A stretch of DNA of 64,000 bases from JAICQM01 sp963781555 (GTDB lineage: Bacteria > Chloroflexota > Limnocylindria > QHBO01): assembly GCA_963781555.1 (NCBI GenBank), contig CAWAGB010000003.1:131093-195092 (forward strand). The letters run 5' to 3'. Positions 1 to 6,612 of this stretch are shown one piece after another; position 1 is the first letter of the stretch, and every line of letters begins with the position of its first letter. A program made the position numbers and the translations under genes. Below the pieces are notes generated by a model, which was given only the letters and a program-made list of their open reading frames with translations, ran no database searches and had not been told where the DNA came from.

Positions 1-2
1 TG

Positions 3-818
3 CGCGGGGACTATGACGTCAACGAGACGAAGCTGGTCAACGCGGTGAAGGCCACCGGCGGCATGCGTCCCGCCACCGCGGAGGAGATCCGCGCCGCCGG
101 CATGGAGCCCGGCTACGGCTCACCGATCGGCGCCCACGACACGGTCGTCGTGGTCGACGAGCTGGCGGCCCGCAGCCCCAACCTGGTGGCAGGCGCGAAC
201 CTGCCGAACGTGCACCTGCGCAACGTCAACGTCGGCCGCGACTTCACCCCCGACGTGGAGGCCGATATCAGCAACGCCCGCGCCGGCGATGCCTGCCCCA
301 ACTGCGGCGAGGCGGTCCGGCTGGCCAACGGTATCGAGGTCGGCAACATCTTCAAGCTGGGCGACGACTTCACCCGCGGGCTCAACGCGACCTACCTCGC
401 CGAGGACGGCAGCCGTCGCAACCCGATCATGGGCAGCTACGGCATCGGACTGGGCCGTGCGCTGGCATGCATCGTCGAGGAGCACCACGACGATAAGGGG
501 ATCGCCTGGCCCATCGAGGTGGCGCCGTACCGCGCGCACCTGGTGGCCATCGGTGCGCACCGGGACGAGGCGGTGCGCGATGCCGCCGAGGGGCTCTACC
601 GGCGCCTGACCGATGCCGGCGTGGACGTGCTGTACGACGATCGCGACGAGTCGCCGGGCGTCAAGTTCACCGATGCCGAGCTGCTCGGGATGCCGACCAT
701 CGTCACCATCAGCCCGCGCTCGCTCACCGGTGGCGGGGCCGAGGTGACCGATCGGGCGACGGGCGAACGGAATGTTCGCCCCATCGCCGAGGTGGAGGCG
801 CTCCTGGCCGCTTCCTAG
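3..818 (+). CDS. proS: Prolyl-tRNA synthetase, C-terminal part (5' end outside window)
   Basis: The open frame runs in from before base 1. It covers the end of the editing (YbaK-like) insertion, with the RGDYDVNETKL and EPGYGSPIG segments, then class II motif 3 (GSYGIGLGRALA) and the C-terminal anticodon-binding domain (IAWPIEVAPY through the last VEALLA). Known role: charges tRNA-Pro with proline in the cytoplasm. A Cys pair (CPNCGE) lies just before motif 3. The bacterial editing-domain type of ProRS is about 570 residues, so roughly half is missing upstream. Codon use is strongly GC-biased, like the other genes up to 18 kb. The stop overlaps the 3' end of the convergent cupredoxin gene by 4 bases. 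The first Met in frame is at 45 but is internal. Confidence 0.95.
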   Translation, partial: RGDYDVNETKLVNAVKATGGMRPATAEEIRAAGMEPGYGSPIGAHDTVVVVDELAARSPNLVAGANLPNVHLRNVNVGRDFTPDVEADISNARAGDACPNCGEAVRLANGIEVGNIFKLGDDFTRGLNATYLAEDGSRRNPIMGSYGIGLGRALACIVEEHHDDKGIAWPIEVAPYRAHLVAIGAHRDEAVRDAAEGLYRRLTDAGVDVLYDDRDESPGVKFTDAELLGMPTIVTISPRSLTGGGAEVTDRATGERNVRPIAEVEALLAAS

Positions 819-1279
819 CTGACGGTGAAGTGGATGTGCATCCCCGAGTCGTAGTGGCCGGTGACGTTGCAGATGGCAACGTAATCGCCCGGTTCGAGGG
901 TCGCGGTGAACGATTTGGTCCCGCCCACCTCGACGTCCTCGACCTCGCCCATCGAGACCAGCTCGCCGGCGTTCTCGTCCACTGCTGCCTCGGCGCTCGC
1001 CTCGGGGAGGGCGTCCTCGTCGAGCTCGGTCTTGAAGACCACGAACTCGTGAACGATCGTGCCGTCGTTGGTGACGTCGAAGGTCACGTCGCCGGCGGGG
1101 ACGTTTGTGCTGCTCAGCTCCACTTTGAACTCGGTGAGCGTCACATCGATCGTCGTGCCGGAAGCTGACCCGCTGGGCGTCGAGGTAGTGGTGCCGGTGC
1201 CGGAGCACGCTGCGAGTGCGGCCGCAAGCGCCGCCACCCCCAGCATCCGAACGGCCGACACGTGAAACGGAACGCGCAT
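815..1279 (-). CDS. Cupredoxin-domain lipoprotein
   Basis: 154 residues. The N-terminus is a lipoprotein signal with the lipobox LAAC at about residue 25, followed by a Ser/Thr/Gly linker, so the protein should be anchored on the outer face of the membrane. The rest is a plastocyanin/azurin-like fold. A His in IVHEFVVF and the C-terminal set CNVTGHYDSGM (Cys, His, Met spaced C-x4-H-x4-M) are the expected type 1 copper ligands. I chose the ATG at 1279 because a strong GGAGGAG lies just upstream of it and the signal peptide begins there; a longer open frame to 1396 adds non-homologous sequence. Likely role is periplasmic or extracellular electron transfer; the partner is unknown. Confidence 0.85.
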   Translation of the reverse strand: MRVPFHVSAVRMLGVAALAAALAACSGTGTTTSTPSGSASGTTIDVTLTEFKVELSSTNVPAGDVTFDVTNDGTIVHEFVVFKTELDEDALPEASAEAAVDENAGELVSMGEVEDVEVGGTKSFTATLEPGDYVAICNVTGHYDSGMHIHFTVS

Positions 1280-1363
1280 GGTCTCCTCCTGCGATTCACC
1301 GTCGGCGCGCAGCCGCGTCTGGCCGACTCCGTCCAGTATGAACCTCCCGTCGGTGGCGATGCC

Positions 1364-1369
1364 TATAGT
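1364..1369 (+). promoter_or_regulatory. -10 box of a leaderless promoter
   Basis: TATAGT lies exactly 7 bases before the GTG at 1377, so transcription would start at the start codon itself. The same 7-base spacing recurs at 8280, 8936, 10247, 10280 and 15378. Confidence 0.5.
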
Positions 1370-1376
1370 TGGCGCC

Positions 1377-1760
1377 GTGCCACGCGACCCCAACATTCCC
1401 GACTGGTTCGACGTCTACACCCTCGTCCTGCTGCGGCGCCGGGCTGACGCCCCCGCCATGGCCGACGAGGAGCTCGACGCCCTCCAGGCGCGCCACCTTG
1501 CCTACCGGGCTGGTCTCGCGCGCCAGGGAATCCTCGTGGTCAACGGCCCGCTGGCCGAGCAGACGGACCCATCGCTGCGCGGCCTCTCCATCTTCGCCAC
1601 GCACCCCGAGGAAGCGGCGCGGCTCTCGGACGGCGACCCGTCGGTGATCGCCGGGCGCCTCGCGTACGAGGTCATGGAGTGGTGGGTGCGCTCCGGGAGC
1701 ATTGCCTTTCCGGAGGCCGCCGGGCCGGTGGGCGACCGCCGCGCCATGCCGGACGACTGA
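1377..1760 (+). CDS. YCII-related domain protein
   Basis: 127 residues from the GTG. The central part (YRAGLARQGILVVNGPLAEQ, then SIFATHPEEAARLSDGDPSV) is the ferredoxin-like YCII fold, whose members carry a conserved His/Asp pair and are small presumed enzymes or dimeric domains of unsettled function. ATG at 1359 is in frame too, but the GTG start fits the leaderless -10 box at 1364 to 1369. It is transcribed away from the cupredoxin gene, with only about 97 bases between the two start codons. It is compact, GC-rich and intact. No substrate can be assigned. Confidence 0.75.
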   Translation: MPRDPNIPDWFDVYTLVLLRRRADAPAMADEELDALQARHLAYRAGLARQGILVVNGPLAEQTDPSLRGLSIFATHPEEAARLSDGDPSVIAGRLAYEVMEWWVRSGSIAFPEAAGPVGDRRAMPDD

Positions 1761-1769
1761 CGGCGCGAG

Positions 1770-2657
1770 CTAGCGAAGCGGCTCGAGGATCTCCCTGGCG
1801 ACGCGCTCGAGGCGAGCCGTGTCGTTCACCCCGCGCACGCTGAAGATGATCTTCTGCGCACCCGCCTCGGCCAGCGCCGCGAAGCGCTCGACCGTGCGCG
1901 CCGGCTCCTCGGCGTCCAGGTCGATGCGCGCCATGACGCTGCGCTGGATCTCGTCGTAGGGCCTGCCCAGCGCGTCGCAGTGCTCGCGCAGGACGGCGTA
2001 CTTGTGGGCGATCTGCTCCGGCCCGCCGAACACGTTGGTCGCGTCCGCGTACTGCGCCACGAGGCGCAGCGTCTTCCGCTCCCCGCCGCCGCCGATCATG
2101 ATCGGGACCCGTGGGCGGCTGAGCGCCTGGGGGGCGTTGAGCAGCCGCGTCGCGGTCACCGTGCGGCCCTCGAACCGCTCCCCGCTGCCACGTTCCCCTG
2201 ACCACATGGCGTGGGCCATCTGGAGCGTCTCCTCCAGCATCCGGAAGCGGGTGCCGAGGCTCGGCATGGGGAAGCCCAGGCCGGTCGACTCCTCCTCGTT
2301 CCACGCCGCGCCGATCCCGAACCAGGCACGACCGCCGGACAGCACGTCGAGGGTGGTGGCGGCCTTGATCCACAGCGCCGGCTGCCGGTAGTGGATGCCG
2401 CCGACCATCAGCCCGAGCCGCGCGCGCTGGGTGAGCGCCGCGGCGTAGGCGAGGGCGGAGAAGCCCTCCAGCATCGGCTCGTCCGCGCTGCCGACGCTGC
2501 GGATCTGGAAGAAGTGGTCCATCACCCAGATGGAGTCGAACCCGACCTCGTCCGCGGTCCGCACGACCCGACCAAAGGTCGGACCGATCTCGGCTACCCC
2601 GCCCGGCCAGGTGAAGGAGCTGATCTGAAGTCCGAAACGCAGGCTCATGGAGCCCAT
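1770..2657 (-). CDS. LLM-class (luciferase-like) F420-type oxidoreductase
   Basis: About 295 residues of the bacterial luciferase-like TIM barrel (PF00296). Visible family segments are LRFGLQISSFTWPG at the N-terminus, FDSIWVMDHFF, ALTQRARLGLMVGGIHYRQPA, the GGRAWFGIGAAWNEEE stretch and RPRVPIMIGGGGERKTLRL near the C-terminal third. These enzymes use F420H2 or FMN; the 'TIGR03560-like' pattern suggests F420, but that is inference. Two starts are possible, at 2657 and at 2648 (MSLRFG). It lies downstream of the TrpB2 gene on the same strand with a 53-base gap that holds a strong stem-loop, so co-transcription may be limited. The 3' end is 10 bases from the convergent YCII gene. Confidence 0.85.
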   Translation of the reverse strand: MGSMSLRFGLQISSFTWPGGVAEIGPTFGRVVRTADEVGFDSIWVMDHFFQIRSVGSADEPMLEGFSALAYAAALTQRARLGLMVGGIHYRQPALWIKAATTLDVLSGGRAWFGIGAAWNEEESTGLGFPMPSLGTRFRMLEETLQMAHAMWSGERGSGERFEGRTVTATRLLNAPQALSRPRVPIMIGGGGERKTLRLVAQYADATNVFGGPEQIAHKYAVLREHCDALGRPYDEIQRSVMARIDLDAEEPARTVERFAALAEAGAQKIIFSVRGVNDTARLERVAREILEPLR

Positions 2658-2670
2658 GATGGACCGATGC

Positions 2671-2696
2671 CGGGGCGCCCGCTGGCGGGCGCCCCG
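2671..2696. repeat. Perfect 12-bp inverted repeat (stem-loop)
   Basis: CGGGGCGCCCGC and its exact reverse complement are separated by only TG. It lies between the TrpB2-like gene and the LLM oxidoreductase, both on the minus strand. There is no T-run on either side, so it may be a Rho-assisted or processing hairpin instead of a classical terminator. Confidence 0.7.
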
Positions 2697-2710
2697 ATGC
2701 ACCGATCGGC

Positions 2711-4030
2711 CTAGTCGACCAGGTCGCCCGCAAGGTAGGCGTCGTACGCGGCCATGTCGAACAGGCCGTGGCCGGAGAGGTTGAAGAGGATGACCCGCTC
2801 CTCCCCGGCCTCGCGCGCCTCCAGCGCCTCGTCGATCGCCGCCCGGATGGCATGCGACGACTCGGGCGCCGGGACGATCCCCTCCGTCCGGGCGAACTGG
2901 AGCGCGGCGTCGAAGCACGTGGTCTGGGCGTACGCCTTCGCCTCCAGGAAGCCGAGGTCGTAGAGGTGCGAGACCATCGGCGCCATGCCGTGGTAGCGCA
3001 GCCCGCCGGCGTGGATCGGCGCCGGGCGGAAGTCGTTGCCCAGGGTGTGCATCTTGAGCAACGGCGTGGTGCCCGCGGTGTCGCCGAAGTCGTAGCGGTA
3101 CTCGCCCTGGGTGAGGCTGGGGCACGAGGCGGGCTCGACCGCCACGAAGCGGGTGCTGCTGGCACCGCGCAGCCGGTCCCGCAGGAACGGGAACGCAATG
3201 CCGGCGAAGTTCGAGCCGCCGCCGGCGCAGCCGATGACCACGTCCGGCGCCTCGCCGGCCATCTCCATCTGGCCCATCGCCTCCTGGCCGATGATCGTCT
3301 GGTGGAGGAGGACGTGGTTGAGGACGCTCCCCAGCGAGTACTTGACGTCCTCGTGCGTGGCGGCGACCTCGACCGCCTCGCTGATCGCGATCCCCAGGCT
3401 GCCGGTCGAGTCCGGCTCGGCGGCGAGGATGGCGCGGCCGGCGTTCGTGCGGTCCGAAGGTGACGCGACGACGTCCGCTCCGAAGCTCTGGATGAAGCTG
3501 CGCCGGTACGGCTTCTGGTCGTAGCTGACCCGCACCATGAACACCTCGACGTCGAGGCCGAACATCGCGCCGGCAATGGCGAGCGCGCTCCCCCACTGGC
3601 CGGCGCCGGTCTCGGTGGCGAGCTTCGTGATGCCTTCCTCGCGGTTGTAGAAGGCCTGCGGGATGGCGGTGTTGAGCTTGTGGCTGCCTGCCGGCGAGAC
3701 CGACTCGTTCTTGAAGTAGATGTGGGCCGGCGTGTCGAGCGCCCGCTCGAGGCCGATTGCGCGCTGCAGCGGGGTGGGCCGGTAGCTGCGGTACGCCTCG
3801 CGCACCTCTTCCGGGATCTCGATCATCGAATCCGCGCTCACCTCCTGGCGGATGAGCGCCATCGGGAAGAGCGGGGCGAGCATCTCGGGTCCGATCGGCT
3901 CGCGGGTCCCCGGGTGTAGGGGCGGCGGCTGTGGAACCGGCAGGTCCGCCGCGATGTTGAGGTAATGCGTCGGCAGTCGGTCCTCTGGCAGGACGAAGCG
4001 GCGCCGCGTGCGGGAGATGGTGACCGTCAT
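2711..4030 (-). CDS. trpB: TrpB2-type tryptophan synthase beta chain
   Basis: 439 residues, longer than TrpB1 (about 400) and typical of TrpB2 (TIGR01415). The PLP lysine is in SPAGSHKLNTA (about residue 118). The phosphate-binding loop is CAGGGSNFAG, and the C-terminal NLSGHGLFDM is characteristic. It joins indole (or O-phosphoserine-derived aminoacrylate in some TrpB2) to form L-tryptophan, or recycles free indole. No trpA or other trp gene is adjacent, which fits the stand-alone habit of TrpB2. The start at 4030 (MTVTISRTRR) is chosen because a GGAGG lies about 12 bases upstream and the T-box leader ends there. Expression is likely controlled by tRNA-Trp charging through the leader described separately. 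Confidence 0.92.
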   Translation of the reverse strand: MTVTISRTRRRFVLPEDRLPTHYLNIAADLPVPQPPPLHPGTREPIGPEMLAPLFPMALIRQEVSADSMIEIPEEVREAYRSYRPTPLQRAIGLERALDTPAHIYFKNESVSPAGSHKLNTAIPQAFYNREEGITKLATETGAGQWGSALAIAGAMFGLDVEVFMVRVSYDQKPYRRSFIQSFGADVVASPSDRTNAGRAILAAEPDSTGSLGIAISEAVEVAATHEDVKYSLGSVLNHVLLHQTIIGQEAMGQMEMAGEAPDVVIGCAGGGSNFAGIAFPFLRDRLRGASSTRFVAVEPASCPSLTQGEYRYDFGDTAGTTPLLKMHTLGNDFRPAPIHAGGLRYHGMAPMVSHLYDLGFLEAKAYAQTTCFDAALQFARTEGIVPAPESSHAIRAAIDEALEAREAGEERVILFNLSGHGLFDMAAYDAYLAGDLVD

Positions 4031-4375
4031 GGCTGTCTGAAGCCTCCGTGAGAACAACACGACCCCGTCGCCGCAACGGGCGAGGGGGTCATCTCACGGT
4101 GCCACCGTTGTTCCCGGGGTGTTCTCGTCCCCGGCTCATTCGACCACGGACCGATGCATGGGCTGCGCCCGCGCCTCGCTCGATGGCCTCGGCCTCGATA
4201 TCGGTGCCTCTCCGCCGGCGGCTAGTTGCGTCTCGCTGGTCGCGTTGCGCGTTCGCTGCCGGAGCTCTCGGGGCCATTCGCCGCTCGCGCCGCCGCCGGG
4301 GTCTCAGTGTTCCCGGCTCCCTGTGGGCTCGCCTGAGCGGGTACTCGTCCCGATCATCGCCGTATGTCGTTGTGA
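4031..4375 (-). promoter_or_regulatory. T-box riboswitch, probably tRNA-Trp
   Basis: Read on the minus strand, the leader shows a stem I start with GGGACGAGTACCC (AGTA at 4342-4345), then the paired GAGCCGGG/CCCGGC arm, and a GAATGG whose TGG (4274-4276) can serve as a Trp specifier codon. The core T-box is at 4091-4112 (AACGGTGGCACCGTGAGA). Its TGGC complements GCCA, the 3' end of a tRNA with G73, as bacterial tRNA-Trp has. After it comes a hairpin (GACCCC...GGGGTC with inner TCGCC/GGCGA), and CCGTGAGA (4092-4099) is the exact complement of TCTCACGG (4045-4052), which touches the GGAGG of trpB. The leader could therefore act by termination, by hiding the ribosome site, or both. The specifier call is inference; the T-box core is directly visible. 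This fills the otherwise gene-free 4031-4456 gap. Confidence 0.85.
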
Positions 4376-4381
4376 TGCGGG

Positions 4382-4411
4382 ACGGTACGCGCTGGGTCGG
4401 CGGCTCGTCAA
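4382..4411 (-). promoter_or_regulatory. Sigma70-type promoter of the T-box/trpB unit
   Basis: TTGACG (4406-4411) and TACCGT (4382-4387) on the minus strand are separated by 18 bases. This places the transcript start just before the T-box stem I. Confidence 0.6.
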
Positions 4412-4456
4412 GCGGCATCCGGACTGTTGGCACGGGCCGTGCGCTCACGGGCCGGC

Positions 4457-4933
4457 ATGAGCGATACCCGCCGCGCGACCCGCCGCGCTCCCGCCGATCT
4501 CGAGGCGCTGGCGTGGCTCATGGACAACAGCATCCCCATCCCCGGCACCGGGCGCCGCGTCGGGCTGGACGCCATCATCGGCCTCGTGCCCGGCATCGGC
4601 GACCTGCTCAGCAGCGGGGCGTCCCTGTTCCTCGTTCTCCGCGCCGCGGGCTACGGCGTCCCGCGCATCACGGTGGTGCGGATGCTCATCAACATGGGGC
4701 TGGACCTGGTGATCGGCGCCATCCCGGTCTTGGGCGACGCCTTCGACCTGTGGTTCAAAGCCAACGAGCGCAACGTCGCACTCTTCCGTCGGCACGCGCT
4801 CGAGCCCGGCATGAGCACCCGCGGGGACCTGAGCTTCGTGGTGACCGTGCTGGTCATCGGCGCGCTGGTGATCGTCGGCGGGATCGCGCTCTCGATCTGG
4901 CTGCTGGCCCAGCTGTTGGGCGCCTTCGGCTGA
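4457..4933 (+). CDS. DUF4112 membrane protein
   Basis: 158 residues. The family signature is clear: a short N-terminus, then LAWLMDNSIPIPGTGRR-V-GLDAIIGLVPGIGDLL, a hydrophobic helix, and LVIGAIPVLGDAFDLWFKANERN (PF13430). The C-terminus adds another strongly hydrophobic segment (VTVLVIGALVIVGGIALSI), so it is an inner-membrane protein with about two to three helices. Function is not known for the family. The start at 4457 is the first ATG before the conserved region. It is divergent from the T-box/trpB unit. Confidence 0.88.
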   Translation: MSDTRRATRRAPADLEALAWLMDNSIPIPGTGRRVGLDAIIGLVPGIGDLLSSGASLFLVLRAAGYGVPRITVVRMLINMGLDLVIGAIPVLGDAFDLWFKANERNVALFRRHALEPGMSTRGDLSFVVTVLVIGALVIVGGIALSIWLLAQLLGAFG

Positions 4934-4998
4934 AGCGGGGCTGGCACGGCGCGTGCCACGCGGGCATTGGTCAACATCTTCGCTGGAGCACCATATCG

Positions 4999-5238
4999 AT
5001 GAGCAATGACCCGGGCCGGGCGACCGGCGAGACCCACGGCAGCGAGCAGGAGCCGGTCGAGGCCGGCGAGCGCGACGGGACCCAACGCGAGCAGGCGGCC
5101 AACGAGCACGCGCCCGCCGAGCACGACCCGTCGAGCCCGACGCAGACGACCCAGGATGCGGGGGATCCGACCGACCTCGGTCAGGAGGAGATCGGCGAAG
5201 AGGGGGGCGACTCCGCGGCGGTGGTGACCGGCGGTTGA
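4999..5238 (+). CDS. Small acidic hydrophilic protein, unknown
   Basis: 79 residues beginning MSNDPGRATGETHGSEQEP. It is very rich in Glu, Asp, Gly, Thr and Gln, with no hydrophobic segment, and is probably intrinsically disordered. A GGAG lies about 10 bases before the ATG. Its last 58 bases overlap the 3' end of the histidine kinase on the other strand. That overlap, and the low complexity, leave some doubt that it is a real gene. No family recognised. Confidence 0.45.
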   Translation: MSNDPGRATGETHGSEQEPVEAGERDGTQREQAANEHAPAEHDPSSPTQTTQDAGDPTDLGQEEIGEEGGDSAAVVTGG

Positions 5239-6608
5239 CGCGGCGGCTGCACGCCCGGGAGGCTGACGGTGAAGCAGGTGCTTCCCGGGCGTGACGTCAC
5301 TTCGAGCCGTCCGCCGTGACGGGCGACCACCTGGTGCGAGATGTGCAGGCCGAGCCCGGTGCCGACGCCGGGTGCCTTCGTTGTGACGAACGGCTCGAAG
5401 AGGCGCGGCAGCAGTTCGTCGGGGATGCCTGGTCCGTCGTCGCAGATCGAGACAGCCACCCCTGATCCATCCGGGCGGAGGCCGATGTCGAGCGTCCCGC
5501 GGCCGTCCATCGCGTCAACGGCGTTGTCGATCAGGTTCGTCCACACCTGGTTGAGCTCCCCGCCGTGCGCCTCGATGTCAGGCAGGCCATCGGCGAAGGA
5601 CCGTCGCACTTCGATCTCCCGCAGCCGGTGGCGGAGGATGACCAGCGTGTCCTCCAGCCCGGCGCGCAGGTCGATGCGCTGGACCGGCGCCTGGTCGAGG
5701 TACGCGTAGCCCTTCACCGCCCGAACGATCTCGCCCATCCGTTCCGCGGCCATGTGGACCTCGGCGAGCAGCGCATGGGCGCCCGCCACGCTGGCCAGCC
5801 ACGCCACGGCCGCCTCGACGGGTCCGTCCGCATATGGCGCCAGCACGGTGGCCAGCTCGTCATCCTGCCAGCCGGCGTCGACGAGCGCGGCAGCGGCCTC
5901 GTCGGTGTCGCCACCGCCGAGGGCGCGGAGCCGCTCCCCGATCGCCTCGGCGCGGTCCGAGCGCTCCAGCGGGTCGCGCGGTGCGTCACGGCTCGCCGGC
6001 TGCGCCGCCACCAGGGCAGCGAGGCGCGGGGCGTCGGCAGCGGCCAGTTCCTCCGCGGCCGCCGTGCGCGCAGTGAGGTCGTCCATGAGACCCGCGACGC
6101 TGCGGCGGATCGCGGCGGCCGGATTGTTGAGCTCATGGGCCAGCCCAGCCGCCAAGGTGCCCAGCGAGGCCAGTCGCTCCCGCTGCGCGAGCAGCGCCTC
6201 GGTCGAGCGGAGGCGGGACAGGGTGGTGCGGACGATGGCAAGCGAGGCCTCCGGCCGGGTGGCGAGCAGGTCGAGCATCGCCGGCCCGGGGATCCGGAGC
6301 GCCACGACCGGGGTCAGGGCCCGCGCGGTGGCGTTCCGTGGCCGCCCCTCCAGCAACGCCATCTCACCCTGCACGCTTCCCGGCCCGACGCGAGCCAGCG
6401 CCACCTCCTCCGCCCCGCTACCCCGCACCACGTCGATCTCCCCCTCGACGATCACGTACAGCGCGTCGCCCGCCTCGCCCTCCCGGAGCAGGAGCTCGCC
6501 GGCCTCCAGCCGCAGCGGCTCGCACAGCGAGGCGAGGCGCTCCAGCTCATCCTGCGGCAGGTCGGCGAACAGCGGAGCGGCGCGCAGCGCGTCGGTGGTG
6601 GCGAACAT
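5181..6608 (-). CDS. Sensor histidine kinase with N-terminal cyclic-nucleotide-binding domain
   Basis: 475 residues. Residues about 8-120 are a CRP-type cNMP-binding domain (LFADLPQDELERLA, YVIVEGEIDV, GPGSVQGEMALLEGRPRNATARA). Next comes an H-box with the phosphoacceptor His in LAAGLAHELNNPAAAI (about residue 158), a long helical stretch, and a HATPase_c domain with the N box NLIDNAVDAMDG, G1 (DDGPGIP) and G2 (GVGTGLGLH). There is no transmembrane segment, so it is cytoplasmic. The start at 6608 lies 4 bases after the stop of the response-regulator/flavoprotein gene, so the two form one operon and very likely one signalling pair. The ligand of the cNMP domain is unknown. Confidence 0.92.
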   Translation of the reverse strand: MFATTDALRAAPLFADLPQDELERLASLCEPLRLEAGELLLREGEAGDALYVIVEGEIDVVRGSGAEEVALARVGPGSVQGEMALLEGRPRNATARALTPVVALRIPGPAMLDLLATRPEASLAIVRTTLSRLRSTEALLAQRERLASLGTLAAGLAHELNNPAAAIRRSVAGLMDDLTARTAAAEELAAADAPRLAALVAAQPASRDAPRDPLERSDRAEAIGERLRALGGGDTDEAAAALVDAGWQDDELATVLAPYADGPVEAAVAWLASVAGAHALLAEVHMAAERMGEIVRAVKGYAYLDQAPVQRIDLRAGLEDTLVILRHRLREIEVRRSFADGLPDIEAHGGELNQVWTNLIDNAVDAMDGRGTLDIGLRPDGSGVAVSICDDGPGIPDELLPRLFEPFVTTKAPGVGTGLGLHISHQVVARHGGRLEVTSRPGSTCFTVSLPGVQPPRQPPVTTAAESPPSSPISS

Positions 6609-6612
6609 CGGT

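Noticed and set aside
120..1208. Long Arg/His-rich frame opposite proS and the cupredoxin gene
   Set aside because: It lies antisense to two well-supported genes and has no recognisable motif.
2671..2696. Classical Rho-independent terminator after the TrpB2 gene
   Set aside because: The stem is perfect but neither strand has a T-run after it, so I list it only as a stem-loop.
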